This document shows, in pieces, positions 47,986-59,641 of a stretch of 64,000 nucleotides of DNA. Position numbers and translations under genes: made by a program. Under the pieces are notes generated by a model that saw nothing but the letters and a program-made list of their open reading frames with translations, was not told the DNA's origin and did not search any database. The stretch spans positions 11,277,001-11,341,000 of the forward strand of contig OZ020309.1 in the NCBI GenBank assembly GCA_963971305.1. Direction: 5' to 3'. Origin of the DNA: Arcuatula senhousia (Eukaryota; Mollusca; Bivalvia; Mytilida; Mytilidae). The stretch's first letter is position 1. Each line of letters starts with the position of its first letter.

Positions 47986-48379
47986 ATCACATAGTTGTAC
48001 ATTTAATTTATATTCAATTGACATAGCTATATTTATCTAACTGTCAACTGGCTTAAGCAATCATTTATTAAAATTTTCCCGCTAATACAGTCAAAAAAGG
48101 TGGTCAGAATGAGAAAAAAAGAATATGCGTTCTTCTGTATATAAGAAAGCATTTGATTCGGGATGTTTATTTTACAGGCATGACAGGGCAAATCGGAATC
48201 CAAGGGGGGGGGGGGGGGGGTAAACTCCTCCAAGGACAAATTGGAATTCTATTTTCTCCTACGATAAATCGGTATTATGATTTGCTCTAGATTTTATCCA
48301 GTCTGAATTGGAATTTACACTGGATATAATTAATTTCTCCTAGGACAAACTAAGATATCAAGGTTTGGAATTTTCAGTG

Positions 48380-48486
48380 GGATCCCATCTTCGCTAGCCA
48401 AGGGTTACGATCCGCTATCTCTCATCTTCATGAGAAGATGAGAGATAGCGGATCGTAACCCTTTGCTAGCGAAGATGGTGGGATCC
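48380..48486. repeat. Near-perfect palindrome with 50-bp arms
   Basis: The arms 48380-48429 and 48434-48486 pair around the loop ATGA. Differences are a 3-nt insertion near the outer end of the right arm and one mismatch (CCAAGGG against CTTTGC). The outer ends carry GGATCC. Surrounding sequence 48200-48380 and 49380-49590 contains scattered AATTGGAATTC and CCTAGGAGAAA words. Confidence 0.85.
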
Positions 48487-48839
48487 AGAATCACACTAGA
48501 TCTGTGTGCTAGTGGGATTCTACATCGTTCCCGGTCTGATATTTTAAATGCATTTACTAAAATTATTTTAATGAAAAGAATTAAAACAGAAATGAAAAAA
48601 TATATTCAAGTTGTTTAAAAAACTGGAATCGATTCATGTAAAGATCCAAATATAATATTTTTCTACGGCAATTTTTACGTTTAGTTTTGAATATTTTTAA
48701 GACAGTTTAGTACCTTAATTTATACGCATTATCTCAATTAACCTGCCATTTCAAATTTCAATCTATATTTTATTTTTAAAAAATAATCAAATAAAAACTT
48801 GCATTCACATATTTTGGGCCGGATTTCACTAGTGAAAAT

Positions 48840-49225
48840 CTGGGTTATAAAATGGTGAATGTCGGGCGGCGGGCGGGCGAGCGGTTGGGTGGGCGGGCGG
48901 GGAAACACTTTCGTAACAATTTTCTCAGTAACTACTAATCACAGCTTCTTGATATTTGGTATGCAGCATCAGCATGGGCTCCCATAACATGGGATTTGAT
49001 TTCAGGTCTGTCGCTCACCTACTTCCTGTTTACCGACTTAGTTAATTATGACATTAATGGTCAGAAGTTGAAAATTTTCGTACCATTTTTAACAGCAACT
49101 ACTAATCACAGCCATTTGATATTTGGTATGCAGCATCAGGGTGGGGTCCCATAACGTGGGATTCGATGTCAGGACTGTCGCTTGTCTACTTTTTGTTAAA
49201 CGAAATCCGGCCATTTCTGTCTTTG
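48840..49225 (+). repeat. Two-unit 167-bp tandem repeat with GGGCGGGCGG head
   Basis: AACTACTAATCACAGC occurs at 48930 and 49097, each followed by TTTGGTATGCAGCATCAG. A relative lies in the opposite orientation at 52910-53290, and a decayed one at 16490-16800. Confidence 0.7.
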
Positions 49226-49705
49226 ACCCATTTTTATTTTTTTACATCGACTTTACAAATTTTCCCGTTGTAACAAAATTTAATTATAACTTACATTTTC
49301 AAATCTATTTATCTTAAATATAATGTATAATTGTAATAATGTTTTAATATTGTTGTGTTGCAATATTAAAATAATAGGTCAGAGGGGTCCAGAATCATCC
49401 TAAGGCAAATCTGGATAGCTCAATTTGTCCTTGGAGAAATTGGAATTCTGATTTGCCCTGGAATTGAAATTTACACTGGATTAAATCCGGAGCAAATCGG
49501 AATTCTAATTCGTCCTAGGAGAAATTGGAATTCCAATTTCCCCTAGAAGTATTTCGGATCGCACTGGATTCCAATTTGCCCTGTAGCATTTACATGGTAA
49601 CTATAAACATCAAGAGGTATATATCAAAGATACTTTTTTCAATAAAATATGTAAAATGGAATTAAATGACACTGAGATTGCATTGGTTTACTAAATATGC
49701 AACGA

Positions 49706-49886
49706 GAAAAGAGCACATTTCTTGTGTTAAACGATATTAACAAAAAGAGCACATTTCTTATGTTAAACGATATCAACAAAAAGAGTACATTTCTTATGTT
49801 AAACGATATCAACAAAAAGAGTACATTTCTTATGTTAAACGATATCAACAAAAAGAGTACATTTCTTATGTTAAACGATATCAACA
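49706..49886 (+). repeat. 36-bp minisatellite, five units
   Basis: The unit contains AAAAAGAGYACATTTCTTAT followed by GTTAAACGATATCAAC. The first unit differs at a few bases; the last four are almost identical. The length is a multiple of three, so both strands show open repeated frames with no evidence that they are translated. Confidence 0.85.
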
Positions 49887-50217
49887 GATCTGATCTTTTG
49901 TGACAAACACCATGTTTTAAAGAGATCTGGAGAAAAAAATCAACATATAGGATTCCATGCGTTCTGATCACAAAGTCCTGAACCCGTCGCAATAGCAGTA
50001 TTGATATAATATATGTTCAAACGTGTGCTAGTTTCATAAATTGTTTGTCAATCCCACTTTTTAATATAGAAATTTAATACTTAAAATAAATGAACATTGA
50101 GAGTAACTCACGCCCGGTTTGAAATAACAAATGTCCATTCGACTTGCTAAAATATTTTTTTGGAATTCTGCAATACAGAAGGCCTGAATTGTTAAACTGT
50201 TATTTGTATGCCCCTGT

Positions 50218-50757
50218 GACGACATGGCGGGGACATTAAGTTTTACTCATGTCCGTCCGTACGTACGTACGTCCATAGGAATTTCTGCCAAGCTTTTCTC
50301 AGAAACCGTAAATGGGAATGACTTGAAACTTGATAGGATGGTTCGGTTTACAAACAAAACGTCTTAAGCGAACTTTAGACCTGTCGAACATCTACTTCCT
50401 GTTTGGGGCTGTATCGATACCAAAATCGACATGAAAATTTCCGTCAAGCTTTTCTCAGAAACCGTACATGGGAATGACTTGAAACTTGATAGGATGGTTC
50501 AGTATGACAAACTATATGTCCTAAGCGAATTTTAGACCTGTCAGACATCTACTTCCTGTTTGGGGTTGGATCGATACCAAACTCGACATGAAATTTCCGT
50601 CAAGCTTTTCTCAGAAACGGTACATGGGAATGATTTGAAACTTGGTAGGATGGTTAAGTATGATAAACTATGCGTCCTAAGCGACTTTCAGACCTGTCGG
50701 ACTTCAACTTTTATTTGTGGCCAGCCGGGGCATCCGTGTCCCATGGACACATTCTTT
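50218..50757 (+). repeat. Tandem-repeat element, same family as 1086-1857
   Basis: The head is CCCCTGTGACGACATGGCGG with GTCCGTCCGTACG. Units of 156 bp are marked at about 50288, 50444 and 50600. The tail is GGGGCATCCGTGTCCC. The units are more uniform than in the first copy. Confidence 0.78.
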
Positions 50758-50759
50758 CT

Positions 50760-51636
50760 TTATTTTTCTTTTTATTTATATAATGCATGTCATGGAAAAA
50801 GAATGATAATTAGCAAATGTCAAATATGTTTTAGCTCAATGTTATATGCACACTAGTGTATAACTAGTAAATCATTGATTTTTTTATTGATGCATTATAT
50901 TTTAGATTCGAATTATTATTTTTAAATATATTTTATATTTAAAACTATTCTTTCACGAATTAATGCACTATTTCTTTTTATAAAAAGTATTATAAAATTA
51001 TATTATTATAAAAATTACATCGCCATTTTGAATAGAAAAGCTCGTATAGAGGAGAAACAGCTGAGGAAAAAAAATTCCTCGAGTAATTTAAGGTGCTTAA
51101 TTATGTTCGTCTAAAAGATGAAAGATTTAATTTAGTCAAAAATAGGAGCGTTGAGATTTTCCATGGCCATTTGATTCAAACTGATTACAAAAATGTGTTA
51201 AGCAAATAAATTCTAAATGTACTCTTGTATAAATTAACTATATTCATGTTTGCGTAATATCAATTTATTTATTTATATATGTCGTTTATTTACATTTTGT
51301 ACTTTCTAAAGAGACTGTTTCATGTACATGTTGATTATGTAGATGTATCCACAATAGCGTTTGCTTTTAATGTCATGGAAATGAGATTCATTCTGAAAAG
51401 CGTTTTTCAAAGTCTGACAGGGATTTTACAAAATAATGGCGCGGTATATAGGAATAGGCGTAAAAAGTTGGTTGAAATTAAAATAAGCTTGCATTTATGT
51501 TCTTTTATATAAAAGTTTGAATTCTATGTAAAGAAGAAACAGAATAAGTGAAGTCAAGAAACACAGGAGTGTGTTCATGAACTCTGAAAATATCAATATT
51601 TGCTTCGTTTTGGAGCATTTGTTATTGGTTTTTGCT
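50760..51636. other. Gene-less stretch
   Basis: Very AT-rich sequence. Short ORFs occur but none shows a recognisable motif. Confidence 0.5.
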
Positions 51637-51640
51637 TTAA

Positions 51641-52192
51641 GGTAAGTGAGGACACCTGACCCCCAAAATAATGCCGAATTTAAAATGTCCATTTTTTTTA
51701 TATATTAGTATTAGGTATATACTTTATCTTGTGTATAAATATTGGGCCCTCTTTCCAGGCTTGTTTTTCCAAAATTTAGGCTCAAAGTTGTCCCAAATTA
51801 TATAGGAAAGGCCAAATAATTAGCATAAAATCTTGTCGCAGAAAAAATCCATGAATTTAAATTTTATTTTTATTTGATAAAAATCAATGAAATACAATAT
51901 ATTTTGAAATAAAACAATAAAAACTGGGGGTCACCAGCTTACTTTTCTCTCTATTATTCAAATCTTTGTGATTTATTGGTCATTTTTCAAGTGGATTATC
52001 TCCCTTGTTTTATTTGAAAATTTTATTTATGAAGGAATGGTTGTTTTATTTGTATTAAAATTAATTTATTTTGATTAAGTCTTATAAAAGTAAACTATTT
52101 AACACAAGTTTCAAGGTAGTTAAGACTTTTGCACTTGTTTTTTTTTGCATTTTGAGCTGTTTTTGGTCACATGACAGGTGTCCTCACTAACC
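51641..52192. mobile_element. piggyBac-like MITE with TTAA duplication
   Basis: The termini are GGTAAGTGAGGACACCTG and the inverted GGTTAGTGAGGACACCTG, flanked by TTAA at 51637-51640 and 52193-52196. It is 552 bp, non-coding. A lone end of similar sequence, GTGTCCTCACTAATCTAA, lies at about 39562, just upstream of the giant VLIG exon. Confidence 0.78.
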
Positions 52193-52199
52193 TTAATAA

Positions 52200-52900
52200 G
52201 TAAAGAGCACATTCCTCGACATCATTAGACATTACTTATTTCTCATCTATTTGGCAGGCAAAATATTAATATCTTTACAAAATTGGTAAAATTTTAACGC
52301 ATGTGGTCTATGTGTCAGAATTATCTTTCAACTGTTTGTAATCCATTGACTTTATGTTATTGCTTTTGCTTCTCACAAATATGTTTTATAAAATTTTAAA
52401 TGACAATAAAGTATAATTAAATTGAATGTATTTAATTAAGTGATTTCTCACCGATAATGCTCTAATATCGTCAAAAATTTATAAATTTCATAAAATCATA
52501 TGATTTTTAGCACAGTATTTTTGCCAAAATTGCTTATAACTGAACTTTCAAGATATTACAAAATGATCAGTTAAGAAAGAATTTAAGAGATACGTGAACC
52601 AAAAGCAAACCTAAGAAAGACCAAGGCTCCAGATCAGATTTGGGTTATGTCTTTATATATCTGTGGGATGTGTTTTGGGGATGGGGGAATGGGTGGTGCT
52701 TTTTTATTTAGTTTTTTTTTGGGGGGGAAACGAGATTTTAACGCAATAATTATATATATAATTAAGTGTTTCTAAACATTTAATTGGTTAATTAAGAATT
52801 TTTTATGCAATGAAAATAATTAAGGTTTTATTAAAATTGAATTGTATAAATAATGCCGACAAGAACGGAATTTCTGCCCCCCCCCCCCTCGAGCGTCAAA
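52200..52900. other. Gene-less stretch
   Basis: AT-rich, with a G-run near 52720 and a C-run near 52877. No gene or repeat can be supported. Confidence 0.5.
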
Positions 52901-52909
52901 AATTCTTAG

Positions 52910-53290
52910 TCTGCTCGCTTAACAGGAAGTAGGTAAGCAACAGACCTTGAAACGTATACTACCATATGAGACCCCTACCTGAAGCTGCATACCAAAGATC
53001 GAGAGCCTAAGAATAGTGAAAAATCTGTTTCGAATCTTTTTGCATTTTTGACCCTTAAAAATACTTAGTCAGTTCGTTAGACAGGAAGTCGGGAAGCGAC
53101 ACACCTGGAAACGCATTCCAACATATGAGACCCCTACCTGAAGCTTTATACCAAATATCGAAAGCCTAGGAATAGTAGTGGCTGAGAAATCTGTTACGAA
53201 AAAGTGTGACAGACGGACGCACGCACGGGCGGACAAACCGACGGACGGACCCCTCGCATTTCTGTGTCCCCTAGATGTCCCCGCGTTGCA
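52910..53290 (-). repeat. Two-unit tandem repeat, reverse relative of 48840-49225
   Basis: ACAGGAAGTMGGKAAGCRAC occurs at about 52922 and 53082, each followed by CATATGAGACCCCTACCTG and ATACCAAAKATCG. The end has a GACGGACGCACGCACGGGCG tract, matching the head of the family. Confidence 0.7.
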
Positions 53291-53889
53291 GCGATAGACA
53301 CCAGGAGCTCTATAAAACACATAAGGTTTTTGTCAAGCAAATGCAAAAACCGGCAGTTTAGATATCGGTGACTATATATATCTTTGCATTGAAATTGTTT
53401 AAATGTGATTATGTTTTGTACAATAAACTGATTTGATGCATTATGTTTGAATTTATCATTTTTGGCGTAGTTTTTAATTCAATTTAGAGATAACAACAAT
53501 GAGATGAATAAAATTACATGATACTGCAATAACAACAAGGGCATTCGCATGTCAAAATCCGAAAGGGCAAATACAAAGTCAGCAAGAATAAACCTACAAC
53601 ATTAAAACACACAAAAACAACTGAATAGCAATTAAGAACGCGAATGCAAGACGTATACAGGTGCTCCGAAAGGAATAGCAGTTAAAAATCTGCGAAGAAC
53701 CGCGAGCACTTGTTCGAAGACTCTGGCAATTGTGTGTGATTCTTTACTTATTTAAGAATTACTGATCTTTATTAAGTTATCTTTCAAGGTATGCATGTTT
53801 TAAAATACCTTTATAAAAATAAATATCAAACGGTCTTACACACATTTATCGTCCTTTCCAATGCTAATTTGAGGTAAAGCAGATGGAAT

Positions 53890-54222
53890 TATTATTACGC
53901 TCCCGAAGGGAGCGATAATGGTAGAAATGTCAATATTCTAGTTGTACTATGGGCTCAATTTTCCTTCAACGTCCGGTAAAGCACGCGCGGTTTCCCGGAT
54001 TTTCTGTGTCTTTTTAACGCTTTTTTTTCTTTGAAACTTTCTAACGTCATTAAGCGCACACAGGACCCACAAGAAAAGCTAGTTTGTTTTTATTTTCGAA
54101 TAAGAATTTGTTTCAATTAATTGCCCAATAAACATTTGAAAACTTATTTTAGCTTGTAAAATATTCAAGGATACGTTAAAACTTCGGGAGCGTCACAGGT
54201 TTAACCTGCATCATATTATTTT
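53890..54222 (+). mobile_element. MITE with CGCTCCCGAAG inverted ends, copy 1
   Basis: It begins TACGCTCCCGAAGGGAGCG and ends CTTCGGGAGCGT followed by CACAGGTTTAACCTGCATC. A second copy in the same orientation is at 54690-54967. Confidence 0.65.
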
Positions 54223-54417
54223 AAAAATGTTATGATTAATTATCAAAAGTGTGACAATAAATCATCAATTTTCTATTTTTTTTTTTCAGAAAAAAACACC
54301 AAGATATTTTGGAGGTTACCTCTTCCTTGTACTTTGATGGAAAAAAATCGCGGGAAAACTAGAGTTATCTATTCTTGTTATCTTACCGGAAGTTGACATC
54401 TCTAAGGAAAACACAAA

Positions 54418-54501
54418 ATGGCAGGCATGGGACCACAACATTTGGAAGTTTATGGTTTAATTAATGATGTTAACTTTCAACGAGCTCGCTTTTGTGCAGA
54501 G
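54418..54501 (+). CDS. Candidate first coding exon of an unidentified gene
   Basis: An ATG in the context ACAAAATGGCAGGC opens 28 codons (MAGMGPQHLEVYGLINDVNF and on) that stop exactly at a plausible donor, CAGAG before GTATTATT, phase 0. The composition is balanced and unlike the AT-driven ORFs nearby. No further exon could be fixed in the 4.5 kb before the assembly gap. It could be a real 5' exon or a captured fragment lying between two MITE copies. Confidence 0.35.
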
Positions 54502-54689
54502 GTATTATTGTCTTTTGTTCTTTAACTTTAAACAAATCTGGCAACCATGCAAGATGCATTTTGAGCAAAATGGTCGTAAAACTTTTCGTTTTTAATCACA
54601 TAACATGGGTATACAACTTTTATTTTAAACGAAATAATAGACTTCCATGGTCCGTGATAAGTGATATCAACATCTACATGTTACTTCTT

Positions 54690-54967
54690 AATACGCTCCC
54701 GAAGGAAGCTATAATGGTAGAAATGTCAATATTTTAGTTGTACTATGAGCTGAATTTTCCTTCAACGTCCGGTATAGCACGCGCTTGTTTTCCTGAACTT
54801 TCGACGTCTTTTTAACGTTTTTATCTTTGAAAATTTTAGACGTCATTAAACGCTCACGTAACCCACAAGAAAAGCTAGTTTGTTTTTATTTTCGAACAAA
54901 AAAAATAATAAATTAACCTTAATTGAAACCTCGGGAGCGTAACAGGTTTTACCTGCATCATATTATA
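54690..54967 (+). mobile_element. MITE with CGCTCCCGAAG inverted ends, copy 2
   Basis: It begins TACGCTCCCGAAGGAAGC and ends CCTCGGGAGCGTAACAGG. It is collinear with 53890-54222 but shorter after the GTTTTTATTTTCGAA block. Confidence 0.65.
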
Positions 54968-54969
54968 AT

Positions 54970-55665
54970 GTTCGAGATTCATGACTAAATATAACGTCTC
55001 CAGTCATTGGTTCACGGTCATGACGTTCCATCTTTGTTTTTGGTAAAAATCCATGTTGTACACTTCCTACGTTTCGTTTCTTTGACAGCCATTTTTATTC
55101 CCGCGGGTAATCTGATTTTTATGCTAAAATCTCTGGACAGTCCTCAAACTTGCACGATTTTGCAATGTCCACATTTAATTCAACAGCAATAACCTTAAGA
55201 GCTTTTCTGTGATGCTTTATCACAATTAAGCCGCTCCGAATTAGACTGACACTTCACCCGCGCACTATAACTTTTCACAAATGATCAGCAACAACATCCG
55301 CGATATTTCAGCTATTCTATATCCATCAGACAACTTATTTCTGGTCCGGTATAATTTCATCATCTAGCTGTTTGGAAACTTTTTAGGTACACTTGGAGTT
55401 CTCTTAAAGAAAAAATAAAATCGAAAGACAGTTGGTAACAAAACATTAAGATCAGAACAGCAAGATTAGTCGATCATTTTTCAGCGAATATTTTTTCTGC
55501 GCGAGACTGTATATCAATGAAAAACTAGAACTATGGTTAACTAGTGCCTATTCTATTAACTCAAATACCCTTTTGAACATTTTTACGACATTCCTATTCG
55601 GCTTTTTGGATTTATTGTTCTATGGTCTTCATATCCATTTATTCATAATTATTTTCGATCTATTT
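54970..55665. other. Gene-less stretch
   Basis: No supported gene. A 19-codon open stretch on the - strand near 55020-55095 starts at an ATG but is too short to claim. Confidence 0.4.
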
Positions 55666-55672
55666 GGTAAAG

Positions 55673-55712
55673 CACCTCTGATGAGTCTAAAAGACGAAAC
55701 GTGAGTCAGGCG
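55673..55712 (+). ncRNA. Type I hammerhead ribozyme motif
   Basis: Core CTGATGA at 55678-55684, stem II GTCT/AGAC (55685-55688 with 55692-55695, loop AAA), GAAA at 55696-55699, a two-pair stem III with loop GTGA, and cleavage triplet GTC ending at 55707. Stem I pairs CACCT with AGGCG, with one mismatch. The predicted cut is between 55707 and 55708. The short stem III is typical of Penelope-associated or retrozyme hammerheads. Downstream sequence resembles that beside the 62916-62957 motif. Confidence 0.8.
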
Positions 55713-55729
55713 TTAGTTAAATTTGTTGT

Positions 55730-56495
55730 CAGGAAAGATGTTGTATTTTTGATCTCATTATCTTAGTTGTAGCATTCAGTTGTTTTACCCTGAGTGCTCC
55801 GGTTTACTATAGAAAGTGAGTTCATGTGAATGGTTTTGGTAAAATTTAACGCAATAACACTGTAGTTAGATGATCAAAAAGGAACACAGAAAGTGTAAAC
55901 ACTATCCCAAACTTGAAGTGTTTACCGGTCAAAAACGACATTCTTTATATGTCTTAGCAAAAGCAATTTAACGTTAACTTTTATAAATAAATATAAACAC
56001 CCTTTATGAAAATTATTTGAAAAATCTTTTAGAAAATAGGCGCATATCTGATTTAAGCCACCCCAAAAAAATATTTCATCATTTGATTAGGACTGTTGTG
56101 GATAAACATTGGTATCAATGTGTTACGGACCGGCACTCCTATTACCACGGGGTGTTACCGGCTATCGTTTACCGCTGATTGGCAAACTGAAGACGGTTCA
56201 AACAATTTAACGGTGAATGACTTTTGACAAACAAGTGGAAAATAAGAGAAAAAGTGGGGTTTTTTAATGTCCTCAGTTTGCCAGTGTTTATCAGTTGTCG
56301 GTTAGAGCCCGTTATAACTATATCGTTGATTTTTATTTTTTTTTGGCGAGGGAACAAAAATTTGCAATAGGTATTAATTTTGCATCTTGGAAAATAATGT
56401 TTATTTTTAGAAATGCAATAGAAAATTGTATGTATGAATTGCCCAAGGGTTAAAAATATGCTTGAAATATGTTGAGTGAAATTGTTAATTTGTAA
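55730..56495. other. Gene-less stretch
   Basis: AT-rich, no supported feature. Confidence 0.45.
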
Positions 56496-56497
56496 TT

Positions 56498-56626
56498 GAT
56501 ATAATATAGAATGGATATGGTGAGCTGCAAAGTTAGAAAGGGGTGTCCGTGTGCCAACAGTGATGAAAATCATCTTTTTAAAGCTGTTGACACCGGAAAA
56601 TCCAGCATGGGGTTGAGCTGGAATTT
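56498..56626 (-). mobile_element. Head-less tRNA-SINE fragment
   Basis: It matches 11727-11852 at nearly every base and stops at GAGCTGGAAT, immediately before box B of the tRNA-like head. It is therefore 5'-truncated and promoterless. Confidence 0.8.
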
Positions 56627-56629
56627 TTG

Positions 56630-57640
56630 TAGTACGACTTTCTTTAAGTTGTCAAACTGCCAATGCTGCAGTTAATATCATTTTTGTACTAATCTTTCAA
56701 CTTCTGATTTGATGCACTAAAATAACGAAGTGTGAAATTGTAAATTCTACTATTAATTTCAAATATTTAACCGCCATGCTAAAACCTAGAGTTAAAACAA
56801 GGAATACTTCGAGTGAGCTCACAAAAGGATACGCCCCGCTCCGTGTCTATCATAAATGATATTCGAACGCAATAAAATTGCTTCGTGCACATTTACATAT
56901 GCCGTGATTCCTTAATGTTAAGTTTCATTAGAATTCATTTAGTGGTTAAGGAAGAGGTGCGCTTGCAAGGTCTCCCATTTTCCCATTGACCAAGTAAAAA
57001 ACTTGAAGTCCAATATCTCCAATTTCCGAGACCAAAAATCTATCAAGTGGTTTAGGAGAATTTTGTGTACAGACGGGCAAGCAAGCTGAGTGATTCCTAC
57101 AACACCCCAACCCCAAACTTCGGTTAAAATTTAACTGATGGTCCATGCATTAAATTCTTAACACAAGTTGAACAGCCAGGCCCTGTTGCGAATATTTATA
57201 GACTTGCTTGGTGATTCCTGCTCACAAAACAACAGTTTATATCAAAATTTTACTGCGCCAAAGCAATTGGCTCTTACAAAAATGCATGGAAGTGCCGTTT
57301 GAGTTTGAATATCAGTAGACACCGAAGACAACAATAATACACAGAAAACGCTACTTACTAAAACCTCAGGTGCTCCGGAAGGGTAAATAGTTCCTGCTTG
57401 TTTCAACCTTCTGTCCCGCCACCAACAATCAGTTTTGTGTAATTCAGACCCGGAATAAGCCGACATTACTTAAACTTGATCGATTTTATATATGACCTTC
57501 AACTTTGATGGAGCATTACCCTATACTTTCACAAAGTGCAGTTTCTGGTCCTCGAGTATTACCTTTTGTCGATGTAACAGACAATCAACATCTTTTTGTT
57601 TTGATTTTTTAGTTTTAGTTTGTTCTCCGAAATGATTGCT
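56630..57640. other. Gene-less stretch with anonymous repeats
   Basis: Sequence at 57355-57395 (AGGTGCTCCGGAAGGG) resembles 53660-53675. No gene is supported. Confidence 0.4.
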
Positions 57641-57868
57641 AGCAACTCGTCGGATGTGTAGCAACAAGCACGAATGGCTAACCCTTCCCCGAGCACCTGA
57701 GTTTACTCTCGATACGAATTGAATTCGCGCTATTGATTGCCATTCAGTAGTTTTTGTGTGTTTTTGTTGTCTATTTCTTCTTACTGTTCTCGTTTGTGTT
57801 TACTGGTTTTGTTTTTGCCTTTTCGGACTTTTTGGCATTCGAATGTCATTAGCACCTCTCTGCTTCCT
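57640..57868 (+). repeat. Penelope-like 3' tail fragment
   Basis: It matches the tail at 32500-32774 (GAGCACCTGAGTTTACTC, TTTTCGGACTTTTTGGCATT), ending near GCACCTCTCTGCTTCC. Confidence 0.65.
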
Positions 57869-57877
57869 TAATGTGTT

Positions 57878-58044
57878 CAAGGCCGTAGCCAGGGGGGTGC
57901 GTTGGGTGCGTTTGCACCCTCCCCTTTTGAGAGAATTTTTCTAATTTCCTAGGGAAAATTGACAAAACTGAGGTTAACAACCCTATTTTTCACCAATTTT
58001 AATCAAAACGCACCCTGTTTTGAAAAATTCTGGCTACGGCCCTG
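57878..58044. mobile_element. 167-bp MITE with GGCCGTAGCCAG inverted ends
   Basis: The left end is CAAGGCCGTAGCCAG and the right end is CTGGCTACGGCCCTG. GGGTGCG/CGCACCC words are also inverted inside. The flanks are similar but not identical (ATGTGTT and ATGTTGT), so a target duplication is doubtful. It resembles hAT-type MITEs. Confidence 0.65.
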
Positions 58045-58089
58045 ATGTTGTACGTTTTCCTCTGTTCAATGCATCTTGTCTTTGATTTC

Positions 58090-58391
58090 CTACTCGTTTA
58101 GAACATCCCGGAGCACCTGAGTTCACTCTCGTTTCGACTTGAGTTCACATTGCTGATTGCGGTTTAGTTGTGTTATTTATTTTTTTTTTATTGTATACTT
58201 ATAGTTTGTTTTTGTGATTGTTANNNNNNNNNNNNNNNNNNNNNNNNNNNNNNNNNNNNNNNNNNNNNNNNNNNNNNNNNNNNNNNNNNNNNNNNNNNNN
58301 NNNNNNNNNNNNNNNNNNNNNNNTATGTAAGACTGATTTTGTCTGTCTTTTTTCGGATTTACGACATTCTATTTGGTACGCCTTTACTTCT
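58090..58391 (+). repeat. Penelope-like 3' tail fragment interrupted by the assembly gap
   Basis: It starts GGAGCACCTGAGTTCACTC and ends TTGGTACGCCTTTACTTCT, the same tail as 32500-32774, with 100 N at 58224-58323 in the middle. Confidence 0.6.
58224..58323. other. Assembly gap of 100 N
   Basis: A run of exactly 100 N, the conventional size for a gap of unknown length. Distances across it should not be trusted. Confidence 0.98.
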
Positions 58392-58439
58392 AACGATATA
58401 GGTTTCGAATGCGTCTTTGAAACATTTTAGCCTTCTTGG

Positions 58440-59641
58440 TGTTAAAAAATGCTGATAAACTTAAAAGATCCATTCTTCAGAAAATATCTAATTTCAATCA
58501 TAAAAGATTATAAAATCAGTCATATTAAATCAATAAAAATATTGACAAAATGGCACCGCATTATCATGATTAAAACGGTCAGTTTTCTACGATTATAAAA
58601 AATAAAATTGCAAGCATGTTACCTAATACATTATGGCAAAAACTATAAATACAAATATGAATGAAAAAGTTTCTATAGAGATGTTATCTTAGATGTTCAA
58701 ATTGAATGAATGAACATGTATACAAATAAAACAAGTAATTCATTAAAAATATTTTTCGTTTATTTAGTAATAAACCATAAGTTTGCTAAAACATGTGTTT
58801 ATACAAATAAGGTAACATCGCTTCATCAAAAATGCTTTCTAAGTTCTTCATTGTTTATAGTATGTAATTAAACAGTTATAAAAACTTAAATCTAATTGCA
58901 GAAATTCAAAAACTTCATTTCAAGATATTAAGATAATTATAAAATAGCTAGTAAAATAATTGAACTTTGGACAATGTTGTATTCAGGCATTTGAATTGGA
59001 CTTAAGAATTTAAAGAAGAAACAAATATGCTTAACATCTATAATGGAATCAAAATCATAGCAAATCTCATTGTAACTACATGTTATAATTGAAAATAAAT
59101 GTGTTTGCCAAGCAAAACAAAAACAAGAGAATTAAGATCGAAAGATTAAAAACATGAAGAAATATTAAAATTGAAATTCTTGAGATTGGAATGAAAAATG
59201 TAGCATAGCTAAACTATTTCTAATAAATTTTATCTTAAAAAAATAATTACGTTCTGTATGATTATTTGATAATATATTTATGCGATCAGTTTAAAAATGA
59301 GCGATGTATAACATTCCCTCCAAACAATTCATTTTCAGCTATAAAGAGCAAAAAAGAAACGTAATGATTTAATAATTCCCGGTTCAGCATTCATGTTTCT
59401 TTTCATGAAAAAAAATGTCTTTATTTAACTAGAAACTAAACTGAATTATTTCTTTTTAAAAATATATATTATGGGAAAATGGTACAGAAAGTTGCGTTTA
59501 GCTCAAAACTCTTTAAATTTGTACAATTTTAATTAAAAATCGTCACGCAAAATATTTGAACAAAATGAAAAAAAAATATCATTACATTTCTTTTTTAACA
59601 TAACAAAACTTCATTGAATTTTAATAATAAATGTCTCATTT
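58440..59641. other. AT-rich 3' flank of the VWC-like gene
   Basis: Probably includes the 3' UTR of the minus-strand gene. ATT/TTTATT signals are abundant, so the polyadenylation site cannot be chosen. No other gene is seen. Confidence 0.4.

Noticed and set aside
49706..49886. CRISPR-like direct repeats
   Set aside because: The 36-bp units are contiguous with no unique spacers, and the DNA is eukaryotic. It is a minisatellite.
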